Source: Marsupella aquatica
Taxonomy: Eukaryota > Marchantiophyta
Direction: 5' to 3'
Assembly (NCBI GenBank): GCA_973895155.1
Contig: OZ316894.1
Location: 21,576,001 to 21,640,000 of the forward strand
DNA: 64,000 nucleotides
Part shown: in pieces, positions 13,190 to 26,871 of the stretch
How positions within the stretch are numbered: position 1 is the first letter of the stretch
Layout: every line of letters begins with the position of its first letter
Notes under the pieces: model-generated
Seen by the model: the letters and a program-made list of their open reading frames with translations, nothing else
Told to the model about the DNA's origin: nothing
Database searches by the model: none
Made by a program: the position numbers and the translations under genes

Positions 13190-13450
13190 ACCCCAACTCT
13201 AGTTCCTCATTGCATATAGTAGTAAAGCTTCACTCGAGAAACCTAGATCTCAACTCTAGCTTCTCTTAGCAAATTAGTAAAGGCTTCACTCTAAAAGCCT
13301 CAACCCCAACTCTAGCTTCTCTTAGCAAATTAGTAAAGGCTCCACTCTCAAAACCTGGACCCCAACTCTAGCTACTATTCCGCAAATTAGTAAAGGCTTC
13401 ATTCTAGAAGCCTAGACCTCAACTTTACTTTCTCTTAGCAAATTAATAGT
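13190..13450. repeat. Tandem repeat, about 62 bp x 4-5
   Basis: Units of the form CTAGAAGCCTAGACC ... CAACTCTAGCTTCTC TTAGCAAATTAGTAAAGG repeat four to five times. A related single unit lies at about 11700-11740, so the whole 11.6-13.5 kb stretch appears to be an expanded or duplicated block. Confidence 0.8.
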
Positions 13451-13452
13451 AA

Positions 13453-13600
13453 GATTAAGGGGCCGCGTTTAAGTGCACACCACATGCTTTGTCCTGGTCA
13501 GCTGGTGTGCACTTAGAGAGAGACTATTAAGGGGCCACGTTTAAGTGCACACCACATGCTTCGTCCTGGTCAGCTGGTGTGCACTTAGAGAGAGACTACT
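13453..13600. repeat. Tandem duplication, about 73 bp x 2
   Basis: Two nearly identical units begin ATTAAGGGGCC at 13453 and 13526, contain TTTAAGTGCACACCACATGCTT and end GTGCACTTAGAGAGAGACTA. The same GTGCACTTAGAGAGAG motif occurs in the arrays at 12.3 and 54 kb. Confidence 0.9.
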
Positions 13601-14234
13601 GTAATGTGATTACGTTACCCCCTGTAATGATGACTGCCGTTGGCCTGTCAGCAGAGCAGAGCAGGACAAGTGGTGAGCGCAGGAGGTTCCAGATGCATCG
13701 AGGTTTTTCGAGGGTTTTCGATCGGATTTCTCTCGAAAGTGGTCGAATCGTCGAATTGCGCTTTCTCTGCTCAGCAAAACTCACTGTCGCAAAATCACTG
13801 CCTCAGTGAAGATAATCCTGCGAATGGGTACTGGACTCATGTAGAATTCCTTCCATTCCCCTCATCGCCCACTCAAAGCAATTGTTGGCTCATTTACGCA
13901 AAAAGAGTAGTAGATTTGACACTGTTTCTAGAGAACTCTCTTCTCTCTCCCTCCTCTGCCATTTCCCGTGTTGCTCACATTGTATGATCATGTAATATGT
14001 ATGTCTAAGGGTCTTTATCTGGAGAATTTGTCCCCCGTTCTCTGTCATTCCTCATCGCCGCACATAGAGAGCAGTTTTTGGCCAGGCGACGAAATCTTGA
14101 ACCCCAAGTGTCTAATCTTATCCTGAGAATTGGCGGCCACACATTTTCATCATCTTCGTTTCCTTCACTTGTAAGTAAGGTCCAGAATATCGGCGCACAC
14201 TTCAGGATCGACTCGCAGCACTGCCGGAGCTAGC

Positions 14235-14249
14235 ATTCGGGAACCTTTC
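14235..14249 (+). promoter_or_regulatory. Candidate heat-shock element upstream of ClpB
   Basis: TTCGGGAACCTTT reads as three alternating heat-shock factor units, TTC-GG-GAA-CC-TTT, with one mismatch in the last. It lies about 62 bp before a TATAAG box at 14311-14316 and about 400 bp before the ClpB start codon. ClpB genes are classical heat-shock factor targets, which makes a functional site plausible. Confidence 0.45.
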
Positions 14250-14640
14250 CATCCTTTGAGTGGGTGTTACTGCCTAACCAGTACGCTGACGTTGATTAGA
14301 TACAAAAGCTTATAAGCTGTTGCTGTGGAGTTTGAGCAGATAGATCCTTACTCAGGGGACGTGGTTTGTGAATTGAACGTTCTAGGCCCTCTTCCTGTGG
14401 TTGTAGCTGTAACTGTTGATCCACCATTTCCGTAGGCAAGAACTATAAAGACTGCCGTGAGAGATTGATGGAGGACTGAACTAGAAGAGTGTCTCGCGAG
14501 GCGCGGTTTTGGGGTGGGAGCCATATATGCAGCGGTCATTGACACGATTGGCGAGGAGTTCTCTCCATTTCACACTCCCCGTCCGAAATTCTTCTTCTTC
14601 AGTAGTCCAACCTACGAATTGCCTTGTAAAATTAGCAAAT

Positions 14641-17600
14641 ATGACATCGGCTGGAGTTCTTCCGTCGACTGCTGTGAGTCCTCCGATTGTCTCTACGTCT
14701 GCCTCCGCTTCGGCGAGCGCCAGTATCAGTTCGAGGTCCACTGCCAAGCCGGTGCAGAGTCTTGCAAATGGTTGGGCAGGACGGAGAACGTCGGCGCTCT
14801 CTGCCTCCTCTACATGGAGACGGACTTCGTTTCCGACGCATGTAGGGCTGAGGCAAGATGAAGCGGGAGAGAAGAATTTCGGGGGCAAGGTGCAGCCTCT
14901 ACGGAGAACCATTCACGCGACTGCTCCTCGTGCGCAAGCTAATGACGGGAGGGTATGCCATACTCCATTCCTCGTCGTTAAATTCGAACGTTTTTCCTCG
15001 TCTCTCGTTGTTTCTCTGTTATGTTCGTTCTTTGTCATTTTTAGGTTCAGTCTCAGCTGAATCTAAGTAGTCTTCGTGTGTGTTAAGTAGTTTGCTTTCC
15101 TGAATGAAGCGGGTTTCGATTATTTGTCAATTGCTTGAAGTAAGGGTGAATTTACAACATGTTGAAGGAAGTGCCTTCATTATTTGGATTCAATTCCCCC
15201 TCAATGCCTGATATTATCCACATCATTCGAGACCTAGATCCATTGTGGAGTCTCACTGCATCCTGGAATTGAAGCCATGCATGCCATTTGTCGTCCTTTC
15301 TTTGCATCGTTGATGCGGACTTGGTAACTGTTTGGCAGTCCAAAATTCTGGACGTTGTGATTTATGTCAGAGGGTTTAAAGTGCTGTCTAGTAAAGTTAA
15401 CAGCGGAGATTGATTGGTCTTGTTTTGGGTTTTGGTAATGACTTTATGTCCGCAGATTAGTCAGACGGAGTTCACTGACATGGCATGGCAAGCTGTTATC
15501 GCATCTCTCGATGTGGCGAAGGAGAGTAAGCAACAGATGGTCGAGACGGAGCATCTACTGAAAGCGCTGCTAGAACAGCGGAATGGGCTCGCTCGCCGGA
15601 TTTTTGCTAAAGCCGGGGTTGACAATACCTCTCTTCTCAATGCTTCGGAGCGCTTCATTCAACGGCAACCGAAGGTATGTGACCATGATTGAATTCACAT
15701 AACGGTCCTATGTTCGCATTTTGAAGTACTGATCAATTCTAATGTCTCAATGGTATTTCCTAAAGTTGAATGATCTCGTGTGCGATGTGTCTGATACAGA
15801 ATCCTTGAAAATTTGGAAATTGATCGCCGTTTGAATGGTTATCATGTTGAGTACTGAAAGTTTTTACATGAACACTCAGGTTACGGGGGATACTACTGGA
15901 TCTGTCCTTGGGCGAGATTTAGAAGCTTTGATAGAGCGAGCAAGAGGTCAAAAGAAAACTATGGGAGATTCTTTCGTTTCTGTGGAGCACCTTGTACTCA
16001 GCTATCTCAAAGACCAGCGGTTTGGTCAGAACCTTTTCAAGGAGTTTAAAATTACTGAGCAGAGTTTGAAAGCTGCCATTGAAGCCATACGTGGCCCACA
16101 AAAGGTGACTGATCAAGGTAACTGTGCTACTCTCTGACAGTCATATCACCTCAGCTCCTCTTGTCATCTCTGTCACCTCCTGCAACCTGGATACGATGAC
16201 AATTGATTGATAGATCATTTAATTTAAGATTTTTTCATGGTTTCTCTCTTTCTTCCATTCTATCATCCAACATTCTTTCTTGAGTTGCTTTCGTTTCCAT
16301 GATTTTAGTGGCCCTTTGGCAAGATTCTTCTCAGGCTAGTCCAAGAGAGGAGAAAAAATAAACCCCATTGTCCGAAAGAATGGGAAACCCGGATTGGTCA
16401 CACTTACTCCCCTCTCCCAGTAGGGCGCCTGTTGTTCTTTGCTGTATTTTACAAACTTACTCATCCTAAAGTTTAGAGTGTAGTCCAGGTGATCTAGAGG
16501 TTCTCTGTGTTGTAGTCACAGTATCATTTTACATCTAATGATCACCTTCCATCCTTACCTCTCCGTTTCATTGTCACCCTGTACATCTGGGAGTCTACTT
16601 TGAAAATTCTCACATCTACTAAAATGCCTTATCTGATCGAAATTGGAAATCTGAATTCGTAGATGCTGAAGGAAAGTACGAAGCACTGGAAAAATATGGG
16701 ATAGACTTGACAGAGTTGGCACGGCAAGGGAAATTGGATCCCGTCATCGGGCGAGATGATGAGGTTAGACGTTGCATTCAGATTCTCTCTCGGAGGACCA
16801 AAAACAATCCCGTTCTCATTGGTGAACCAGGAGTGGGTAAGACAGCAATATCTGAAGGGCTAGCCCAAAGGATAGTGCAAGGAGATGTTCCTCAAGCTCT
16901 CACCAATTGCAAGGTATATTTCACGTGCTTTCTCACGAGACTGATTTAATTTGATTTTAATAGAAATTTGAGTTTTTTAATGTGTTGAAATCGAGGGCTG
17001 TTGTAGCAGATAAAAAAGTTCCAGATGGAAGTGCTTTCATGCAAGGATGCATTTCAAATTGCTGAGTTGTAAAAATGGCTTCCTCGTGCAGCTCATCTCC
17101 CTTGACATGGGTGCACTCATAGCCGGTGCCAAGATGCGTGGAGAGTTTGAAGATAGGTTGAAGGCAGTCCTGAAGGAGGTACAGGGGTCCAATGGAACGA
17201 TCATTCTTTTCATCGACGAGATTCACACTGTTGTCGGCGCCGGTAATATGAAGTTGCATGGAGATTCTTAGTTTTTAACTAAAGACTAGTTTTAGTTGGC
17301 AAGACTAGCTTTAGAATAGGTTCCTGATAAGTGCACTGCAGAATTTTTTGATTGGTAGCGAAGATTAATCGTTTGAAGCTTTAGTTTAGAAACAAGGTGG
17401 ATCGTAAATTGGGATTTTGTCCAGACAAGTGCATTGTGGACTCCTGAATGACTACCTCTTTGGAGCTTGATTTTAGGGAAAAGACGGAGCAACAGTCTTG
17501 TTCAATTATCTCATCGTCACGGTGGAATTCTGACTTTCCAGGCAAAGCCGATGGGGCTATGGATGCCGGAAACTTGCTGAAGCCAATGCTGGGAAGGGGA

Positions 17601-20372
17601 GAGCTGCGGTGCATTGGTGCCACAACTCTGGACGAGTATCGCAAGTACATAGAGAAAGATGCTGCCCTGGAGCGACGGTTCCAGCAAGTTTACGTTGACC
17701 AACCCTCTGTAGAAAACACAATCTCCATCCTTCGGGGCCTTCGTCAACGATACGAGCTGCATCATGCAGTTCGAATTTCTGATAGCGCCTTGGTGGAAGC
17801 TGCGGTGCTTTCAGATCGCTACATCAGCGATAGGTTCCTTCCTGATAAAGGTTCGTTCTCAACTGTTGTGTGTTTGTGTTGTATTGGGACGGTATCATTT
17901 TGCATCATTCGTTCCTCTGACAGGCGAAACTCAATGTTAAGTTAACCGGTTGAATGTTGAGGACGTCTATGTGACCGTCTGCTGCGGGATTCGAGCCTAA
18001 CCCCTGAATTCGTTGCGTGGGTGGCATACAGCTATCGACTTGGTGGACGAAGCAGCAGCAAAATTGAAGATGGAGATTACTTCGAAGCCTACAGCATTGG
18101 ATGAGATAGATCGAGCAGTCTTGAAATTAGAAATGGAGCGGTTGTCATTAGACAATGACACTGACAAAGGATCTCGGGACCGTCTCAGTAAGATTGTAAA
18201 CGAGTTGAATCTCTGGAAGGAGAAGCAAAAGACGCTCACAGATCAATGGGAGCTTGAGAAGTCTGTCATGACACGAATCCAGTCAATTAAGGAAGAGGTA
18301 AACTCCGCAACCAATATCTATTGGAGTGAAAATTCTGCAGCATTTGAATTCAAGACTCGCACTCAATTTTGAGGTTGGAGGGGCATTTCTTCAAACTAGA
18401 CGTTCTGTCATACTGATAAATATTTGGTTGACGTTGACAGGTGGATAGAGTGAATCTAGAAATACAGCAAGCTGAACGTGACTACAATCTCAGCCGGGCC
18501 GCCGAGCTCAAGTACGGCAGTCTCATAACCCTCCAGAAGCAACTAGAGCAAGCAGAGAAGGGGTTGGACGAGTTTCGAGGAACTGGGAGGTCATTGCTTC
18601 GTGAGGAAGTGACCGGAGATGACATTGCAGAGATAGTGAGCAAATGGACAGGCATTCCATTGTCAAAATTGAAGCAGTCCGAGCGAGTAAAGCTCTTAAA
18701 TCTGGACGAAGAGCTCCATAAACGTGTGATTGGTCAGGACCCAGCCGTGCGGTCTGTTGCAGAAGCGATCCAGCGCTCACGAGCTGGGCTTTCGGATCCC
18801 AATAAACCCATAGCGAGCTTCATGTTTATGGGCCCAACAGGTGTTGGGAAAACGGAGCTGGCTAAGGCGCTGACCGTTCATTTATTCGACACAGAGGAAG
18901 CATTAATCCGCATTGACATGAGCGAATACATGGAGAAACACTCTGTCTCCAGACTGATTGGTGCTCCCCCCGGATATGTAGGCTACGAAGAAGGTGGTCA
19001 GCTGACGGAAGCTGTGCGTCGTAGACCTTACTCGGTCCTCCTCTTCGATGAAATTGAGAAAGCACATTCAGATGTGTTCAATCTCTTCCTCCAGATTCTC
19101 GATGACGGGCGAGTGACTGACTCGAGAGGAAGAACTGTGCATTTCAACAACACCATCATCATCATGACGTCGAACGTGGGATCGCAATACGTTCTCAACA
19201 GTGCTGACGAGATGACATACGAGGCTATGAGAAACCGCGTGATGGAGGCTGCTAGGATGACTTTCCGACCTGAGTTCATGAACCGGGTGGATGAGTACAT
19301 TGTATTCCAATCTCTCGACCGCGAGCAGATCAGCCGCATTGTAAAATTACAGGTATGTCTCTCTCATTTGTCTTTGTAATTAAGCTAGACTAACAAGCAG
19401 TATTGTGGAGGGAGATCAAACCCTTAAAGATTTCGTCGCGGTCTGTAAGAGAGAGACCAGAGGACGAACAGTATAGAACTGTTACTTCGGAATTTCTGTA
19501 GTCATTAGTTTATCAGGCCCCATGAGTTGGATTCAGGGTTTCAAACGGATTTCGAATCAGACTCCTTGGAATTTTGTAGCAGTTTGTAAGAATGTACAGA
19601 GGACGGACTGTATAATGTATGAATGAGTGTTGCGGGGTTTCGTCAGTCATTAAGTTGGAAGCGGTTTTCAGAGGGATTGTGTTGAAGAAATAGCATGACT
19701 GAATGAACGTATACTGATAATGTACTAGAAAGATAAAATGGTTACTGCTGACTTGGTTTCTACTTGACTTGATAGAGAGGCCCTGGAGCTGTCCACTCTG
19801 TAGGTTAACACTGGATTTGAGTCCTATCTGAGATTATCAGTCATCGAGCTGATCGAACGTCTAAACTTTCCGAGAGCTAAAGTCATTTTGGGCTATATTT
19901 ATTGATTTGAATTACTGGAACTAGAGTCGAGGAGGCTTTTTGTTTGTAAATTTGGTTTTCAAACAAAACGTGACGTGATCTTGTAAATCTGATTCGATGT
20001 TCCCTCTTTTTGGAATTGCGTTTGCAGTTGAATAGAGTACAAAAGAGACTTGACAGCAAGAAGATAACTTTGAAGGTAAGCGACACAGCAATTTCACTAC
20101 TGGCGAATCTCGGCTACGACCCCAATTATGGTGCTAGGCCTGTGAAGAGGGTGATTCAGCAACATGTAGAAAACGAGCTGGCAAAAGGCATTCTTAGAGG
20201 AGACTTCAAGGAGGACGACAAAATTCTGGCGGACACAACTCTCACAGCAGTCGATGGTGCTTCTCTCCCACAACTGAAGTTGTCGTTCACCAGGATAGAA
20301 TCTGATGATGACTCTCCTCAGGAGCCCGACGTGGATCCACCTAAATATGCTGCCAGCTCTCTCAACGCCTAA
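14641..20372 (+). CDS. CLPB3: ClpB-type HSP100 disaggregase, plastid-targeted
   Basis: Nine exons join in one frame: 14641-14952, 15456-15674, 15880-16117, 16663-16913, 17092-17242, 17542-17850, 18032-18297, 18441-19352 and 20028-20372, giving 3,003 nt and 1,000 aa. The first ~100 residues are Ser/Ala/Thr-rich with few acidic residues, as in a chloroplast transit peptide. The Clp N-domain follows ([10 protein letters not shown] to IEAIRG). AAA1 has Walker A GEPGVGKT near residue 310 and Walker B LFIDEIH near 380. A coiled M-domain spans about 493-640. AAA2 has GPTGVGKT near 713 and [10 protein letters not shown] near 781, then the C-terminal domain. The protein is an ATP-driven unfoldase that threads aggregated proteins through a hexamer with HSP70. 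It closely follows plant plastid ClpB (Arabidopsis CLPB3/APG6) rather than cytosolic HSP101. No break was seen; all ATPase motifs are intact. Confidence 0.95.
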
Positions 20373-21064
20373 GATGGTAAATCTTAGTCAACTACCACGT
20401 ATTTCTAATTGCAACACGGGTTTGTTTGGCAGCATTCCTGACTGAGCATGAGCCTTCGTTAGAGTGCTGTGAACTGGGATCGGATAGTTAACATTTTCTT
20501 CCTGAACATGCTGAGGAAGCCGCTAACCGATCTATCAGGATCTGAGGTTATTAAGGTGGTAGGCATTATAGCTTCGTTTATTTATGGACGTGAGCTGAGC
20601 GACAGCTCCATGCTAGTAGAGTCCCGGGCCCGGAGAAACGTTGAGGTCAAGATAGGCAACCGTCTCCAGCTTGCACGTTCAGAAGGGTGTATTATAAGCA
20701 GCGACTTATAATTATCCTTTAGATTAAGAATGTTTGTATCATAGACATCGATTACCAAATATACCACTTCGGAATAGGAAATAAATCCTACTTCCTGCAA
20801 ATTGGGTGGAAGTTGTAACTGTCGTTCAGATTTTGTTCTCCTCAATGATGTTTGGTCAATGTCCCGCTTAGTAGCATTAAATTAAACTGATTGAAAAAAA
20901 AAGCCGATTGCAAAATATCGCATTGACACACCGATTAGATCGACCTGGCATTTTAGCTCCATGTCAAAATGAATTGAACCCACAATTCTGCGGAAAGTCA
21001 CTTTTTCCATTTGGTCTCTTTCATCTGTTCAATAACAGCAAAACCGCGTTTGCAAAAAATCTTC
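20373..21064. other. ClpB 3' flank
   Basis: It probably includes the ClpB 3' untranslated region. AATAAA-like signals occur near 20780. No other gene is visible. Confidence 0.5.
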
Positions 21065-21079
21065 AAATGGCATGCAGCT

Positions 21080-21700
21080 GGGGACACACCTCTCGCCATT
21101 TGGCACGGATCGAAGCAATCCACAGTTGAAGCGTCGCACATCTTCACCGAGTACAAGACAGTCAGGCCCTTTTCCTTGTCTCCAGAGCATTCACCCAAAG
21201 GCTACCAATTTTGTTGCATCCTGGCGTACATCTGGAGACACACCCCTCCCCATCTCGCACGGATCGAAGCAGTCCAGAGTTGAAGCGTCGCACATCTTCA
21301 TCGAGTACAAGACAATCAGGCCCTTTCCCTTGTCTCCAGAAGATTCACCGAAGGGTTACTAATTTTGTTGCATCCTGGCGTACAGCTGGAGACACACCAT
21401 CGCCAGACACACCCCTCGCCATCTGGCACGGATCGACGCAATCCAGATTTCAAGCGTCGCACATCTTCATTGAGTATTGAGTATTGAGTATATATATAAC
21501 AATCAGGCCCCCTTCTCGTCTCTCGTCTCCAGATCCTTGCATCGAAGGCCTACAAAAACTATATATACGGCATCACGGCATACGGCTGGAAACACAGCCC
21601 CCGCCCTTTGTCAAGCGTCGAAGCAATCCAGAGGTGAAGCGTCTCACCTCTTCATCGAGCATGTGACGATTCGGCCCTCGACTCCCCTCCCTCCTCCCTT
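21080..21700. repeat. Tandem repeat, about 150-185 bp x 4
   Basis: Four units share GGCACGGATCGAAGCAATCC or a variant, followed by GCGTCGCACATCTTCA at 21131, 21284, 21453 and (diverged) 21639, and then TCAGGCCC. Period length grows from 153 to 186 bp through small insertions, so the array is ageing. Confidence 0.85.
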
Positions 21701-21779
21701 CTCCGGGAATTCTACGTGCTCCTCAGCAAGATCTTTATTGATTTCAGAGTTAGAATGAATTCATCGTGAAGCCTGCAGA

Positions 21780-22040
21780 AAAATTAGAATGAATTCATTC
21801 TGAAGCCTGGCGAAAAATCGTCAAACCATTCATCCTGTGACAAAGTCGGCAACAATCAGTGAAATTCGAATCAATCAATGGTGAAACCATTCATCCTGTG
21901 ACAAGGTCAAAACATATTCTCGGTGGAATTGGAATGAATCAATAAATGTGGAATCTGGATGAACAGCTACGAGACATGAGATTGGAATGAATCAATAAAT
22001 GTGAAATCTGGATGAACAGCTACGACACATGAGACTGGAG
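21780..22040. repeat. Short tandem duplications, about 55-65 bp
   Basis: Two adjacent duplications are present: one around GTGAAACCATTCATCCTGTGACAA, the next around TGGAATGAATCAATAAATGTG followed by TCTGGATGAACAGCTACGA. No gene is seen. Confidence 0.75.
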
Positions 22041-22739
22041 TATATGACATGTGAGATTATGTCAAATGGAGGACAAGCTGTGGGGCCTCGTCCCCCACGT
22101 CTAATATCACTCTTATTTACCATCAACAACACCCACCGTATTTGTAAACATGCCTGAATGGTGAATATTGTTCAGTAAAGCCACCTTTGCCTCAACAAGT
22201 ATTGTCGGGAGCAGTACTCAATAATCAAGCTTCCAATAGGCCATCACCTTCACCTCTATAAGCTGATTGAGGAGCATAATTTTGAGGGTCAAATCAACCG
22301 CAAGCTTCCCTATCTACGAGTCCACTCCGCTTGTTTCCTTCGATACATCAAATTGTGAGAGTTTGCAGCCCAATAACTTACGAGGAGACCTCTTTGGATT
22401 GGGACGAAGAGCATCAATGAGTTGTATGGACTTGACAGTTGACAAAAACGTAGTGATGCAATACACAATAACATTGGTGAGACTTCTTTAAGGAGACTAC
22501 CTACCGAGCTCTTTGAAGAGGGACAACAGTCCAGCCTGTGTATCCGAGCAGGATCTATCACCTCTTGTTTTGAGGTGCAGCATCATTTTGAGTACTTCTG
22601 AAGAGGGATGGAACTCCACATTTTCAGTAGAGGGGACTCGACGTCAATGATAGCCACCTCCAATATTATATATGGAGTCTTTTATGTTTATGACTAACAA
22701 CATCCATCATCTTTACGTAAACTCAATAGACACTTGAAA

Positions 22740-24110
22740 ACTTGATCGAGAAACTACACCTTTGATGGCCAACCATGTATGTCACTCAAGAGCGAAAAAC
22801 TGGGCTTCAGTGATAGCCACCTGGAGAGTTCAGTGCCAAAGGTACCATCCTCTCTGATTATGACCAACAATAACCATCATTTTTACATCAACTCAGTAGA
22901 CACTTCAAAACCTGTGAAACTACTACCCTTTGGCCAACCATGTATTGCATTGAACAAGGAAGCCATAGGCTTCAATGATAGCCATCTGGAGAGTTCAATA
23001 CCAAAGACACCATCTATTCTAACTGTGACCATCAATACCCATCATCTTTACATCAACTCAATATATTTTTCCCAACGTGAGAACTAGAACCCTTTGGCCA
23101 ACCTTGTATGACACTGAACAAGCTAGGGAAGATCTAGGCTTCAATGATAGCCATATGGAGAGTTCACTGTCAAAGAAGCTGTTTATTCTAACTCTGACCA
23201 TCAACACCCATCATCTTTACATTAACTCAAAAAATGTTCCCAAACCTGAGAATTATAACCCTTTGGCCAACCTTGTATGACACTGAACAGGCTAGGGAAG
23301 GCACCATCAACACCCATCATCTTTAATTACATCAACTCAAAGAATTAGTCCGAACCTGAGAATTACAACCCTTTGGCAGACCATGTATGACACTGAATAG
23401 GCTAGGGAAGACCTGGGCTTCAATGGTAGTTATCTGGAGAGTTCAGTGCCAAAGACATGATGGACTATTCTGATTGACTGTGACCATCAACACCCATCAT
23501 CTTTACATCAACTCAAAGGATTCTTTCGAACCTGAGAATTACAACCCTTTGGCCCACCTTGTATGACATTGAACAGGCTAGGGAAGACCTGGACTTCAAT
23601 GATAGCCATCTGGAGAGTTCAGTGCCAAAGATATCTTCTATTCTAACTCTGATCATCAACACCCATCATCTTTACATCAACTCAAAAAATCTTTCCAAAC
23701 TTGAGAATTTTAACCCTTTGGTGCCAACCTTGTATGACACTGAACAGGCTAGGGAAGACAGCCTAGCTTCAATAATTATAGCCATCTGGAGAGTTTAGTG
23801 CCAAATTAAGACACCGTCTATTTTAATTGTGACCATCAACACCCATCATCTTTACATCAACTCAAAATGTTTTTTCCAAACCTGAGAATTACAACCCTTT
23901 GGCCAACCTTGTATGACACTGAACAGGCTAGGGAAGACAGCCTAGCTTCAATAATTATAGCCATCTGGAGAGTTTAGTGCCAAATTAAGACACCGTCTAT
24001 TTTAATTGTGACCATCAACACCCATCATCTTTACACCAGCTCAATACTAGACAGTTCAAAACTTGAGAAGTCACAAGCTAGGCCTTGGCCAACCATGTAT
24101 GCCATTGTTA
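22740..24110. repeat. Satellite-like tandem array, monomer about 165-180 bp
   Basis: About nine monomers are recognised by CCCTTTGGCCAACC(T/A)TGTATG, TTCAATGATAGCCATCTGGA and CACCCATCATCTTTACATCA. Starts of the first landmark lie near 22761, 22929, 23092, 23261, 23371, 23546, 23714, 23895 and 24081, mostly 163-181 bp apart with one shortened unit of about 110 bp. Two neighbouring monomers around 23.7-24.0 kb share the same AATAATTATAGCC variant, pointing to local amplification. Confidence 0.85.
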
Positions 24111-25155
24111 AAAAACAAAGAGCCAGAGTGTTCCTGGTTAAACATGTGTCAATATGATCATGGCTTTGCAAATCAATGTGTGAAAATAGTGGTCATCACA
24201 TACTTTGTTATCTTTTCATTGTTCCCTAAAAGCCTACCGTAGTCTTTAGTCCCAATATTATGAAGTAGAGGGTACCCTTCAATCTTTTGCCGTAATTTTG
24301 AATGAGTGGGCTTTGATCACCCACTCGTAACACTCGTAACTCACGCCTAGGCATATTTTGTCCCTGAATTGGTACCTCAAGGTCTGCCCAGCACTATAGC
24401 CCCCACCATCAACCGTTGTGACTGTGTTGCAAATCATGGATGTAGTGTGATGCTTGCAAAAGATGTCTTTGTGCAAAAGATGTTGTGAATGAAGTCATTG
24501 AATGAGAAAAATAAGTGTTGTGGAGGCAAGTTGAACTCCTAAGCCCTATGTGAAGGCCGCTTGCAAGGCCTACCCCCATGCATGCAATTAGTACATTTTA
24601 TGCTATTTTGAAACAGAAAACTCTGTGTCTAGAGGTGGTTGCTAAACATTGACCAGACTGAGCAATCATCAAAATTTTGGTCATCCCTTGAATGATGGGA
24701 GACCAGTCGGGTCATTATGTCTCATTCAAATCATGTTTATTGTGTATTTTTATTTTTATTTGCGTTTGATAAAGTGCATCTTTGTGCTATGGAATTTTGG
24801 AAATGTTTCCTCCAACACCCCCCGTGTATAGTTCACTTTAAAGCTGGAAGTCAAGGTGCTTGCGCTATTGTTGATCTATTTTCTATAACTGCAATTCTTG
24901 GGCAAACTAAACCCTAGGGTTTAATGGCACAATCTTTCTTACTCCGAACCGAATCAGTTACCCTAAATCAGAACTTTTCTTATAAACCTTCACCGAATTG
25001 TCATATAGCATGATCTTTTAATATTGCAAAGAGTGGGTGCACACCCTACTGACATGAGTTTTCTGGATTTTGACTTTGGTTATGAAGACGAACAATGTCC
25101 GTAATTGTGAACAGGGCGTCAAGTAATCGGCCCTGATCATTTTCTGCAGCTGACT
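24111..25155. other. Spacer, nothing recognised
   Basis: No frame here has a recognisable motif. The end is probably the promoter of the small gene that starts at 25156. Confidence 0.4.
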
Positions 25156-26871
25156 ATGGCGACCCAATACGACTCCGAAGACTTGGCGACTCTGCTGAAA
25201 CCCTTCCATGACCGCGCCAAACTTGCGGAGGTAAAGTTTGTTATGTCTGAAACCCTCAATGATTTAAGTTGATTCTTATAGACCTCGGAGGTTGTAGAGG
25301 TGTACGTGTCTGGATTGAATCCTACCCAGCATTGCACTAATGTTTTCGAGGACGAGAGTTTTTCCATTACCTCTTGCTGTTGCTGTTGGTTCCAGTCGTG
25401 GTTTTGTGGAGGTGATTTGCAAAATTGGACTTGGCTTAGAATTAGAAACCCTTAGTTGACAATGAATTCTCTCCTGATTAATTGCTTTGGAAGACGGGTC
25501 TAGCAAGAAATTGGGTGAAGAGTGGCTCATGGTTTTTGAAATTCGACTTGGCTTATAATTGTAGTAATTTACAATACTAACTGTTATTATTTTTATAAAT
25601 ATTTCACTAAAACACTATGCTCTGGAAATAGGGCATTTAGTATTTACAAGAACAGCTTCTTTGTACCCTAAACCTATTAAAACTGGGGTTGGTTTCCATG
25701 CAGAGTTCATATAAAGCTAATTTTGACTCGCAGCTAGGGAAGAGCAGATTTCTTCTTGGGCAAGATTGCATTGACAACTTTATGTCGTGATGAGAACCCA
25801 TCAAGTACAAGCAAAGCTTCAAATGGAGGGGAATTAAATAAGACCGTGCTTCTAAACTGTGAAATCTTTCTTCATCACACTAAAATTTTCAGAATGAGCA
25901 TTCTGAGCAGCTTTGATGTGAGATATCTTGTCTTGGGAACCTGTTGACAAAGGAAATGATACATATCATCAAATGACAAATCTTGAGAGAGCTATGGTTC
26001 TCTTTTAGCCATTGTTCTGCTGCAGCTACTGGGCTGTTTGTACATGGAGCACCTGACCCCAGCAGAGCTTCTCAGGTTTGTCCGCCTCACCTTCTTCTCC
26101 TAAGACTTTGCTCCGTTTGTTGAGAAACAGACTGATTCCTTTGTTTTTTCCACTTAGAGTTTTGGGTTTTGGGTTTAAGTATTGTTTGGTATGGATCGAA
26201 TGGCCTCGGTCTGATAACTTGTCCCATGGCAGATTCTTAGAAGAAGAGGCCAACACACTTCAATTGAGGAACGCAAAGATCGCTGATCAGCTCCACTGCC
26301 TTCACGTCTGTTTGGCACATGTCCTTTCCCGCTGAATTGAGATCGAGTCTCCTGGCATGAACCTAAACCCTCGCATGATCGTCCATCATGACAAGCAATT
26401 TAGCAGATGGTGACTCTATTGAGCGATCGTTGACAAGAGAACTACGTTCATACGTGTCCTGAATGAAAATGGCATAAATTCTTATTGTGAGTCAAACAAG
26501 GAAAGGCTGATTCTTCGACCTCACTAAAGATGAAACTCAAACCCTGAACCCTGAATTTTACTTGAAGAATGGCTGTGACTCGCTCTAGTGTGAATATGCT
26601 ATTCTGCAGGTCGAAGAAGAGTTTTTCAGTTGGCAGTTGTTGGATTTAGACAAAGCAATCGAAAGATCTTCTGTTGTCCTTTTTGGGTCCGGCCAGAGGA
26701 ACCAGGTAACGACACATGCATAATTATCTCAAATTTCTATTTCGATTCCAATAAAGGTGGAGAGTGTTTCTGTTTATAAGTTGCCGTAATGTGACCTTTG
26801 GTTGGTACTAACAGGGTTTTAACGTGGATATGGACAATGAAGACAATTTTCAAGACAAGATACTTGACTGA
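25156..26871 (+). CDS. Small predicted helical protein, unknown family
   Basis: I do not recognise this gene. Exons with clean GT-AG borders link in frame: 25156-25230 (MATQYDSEDLATLLKPFHDR...), 26026-26075, 26233 to 26305 or 26320, 26610-26705 and 26815-26871. The first three join as AKLAE-LLGCLYMEHLTPAELLR-FLEEEANTLQ, an amphipathic, leucine- and glutamate-rich helix pattern typical of a coiled coil. The exon-3 donor is ambiguous (GTCTGT at 26306 or GTCCTT at 26321, both in frame). If exon 3 is not spliced it ends at a stop at 26333-26335. Using 26305 and the last two exons gives about 116 aa ending DNFQDKILD. No signal peptide, membrane segment or catalytic motif is visible. The consistent phase across introns is the main argument that it is real. 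Confidence 0.5.
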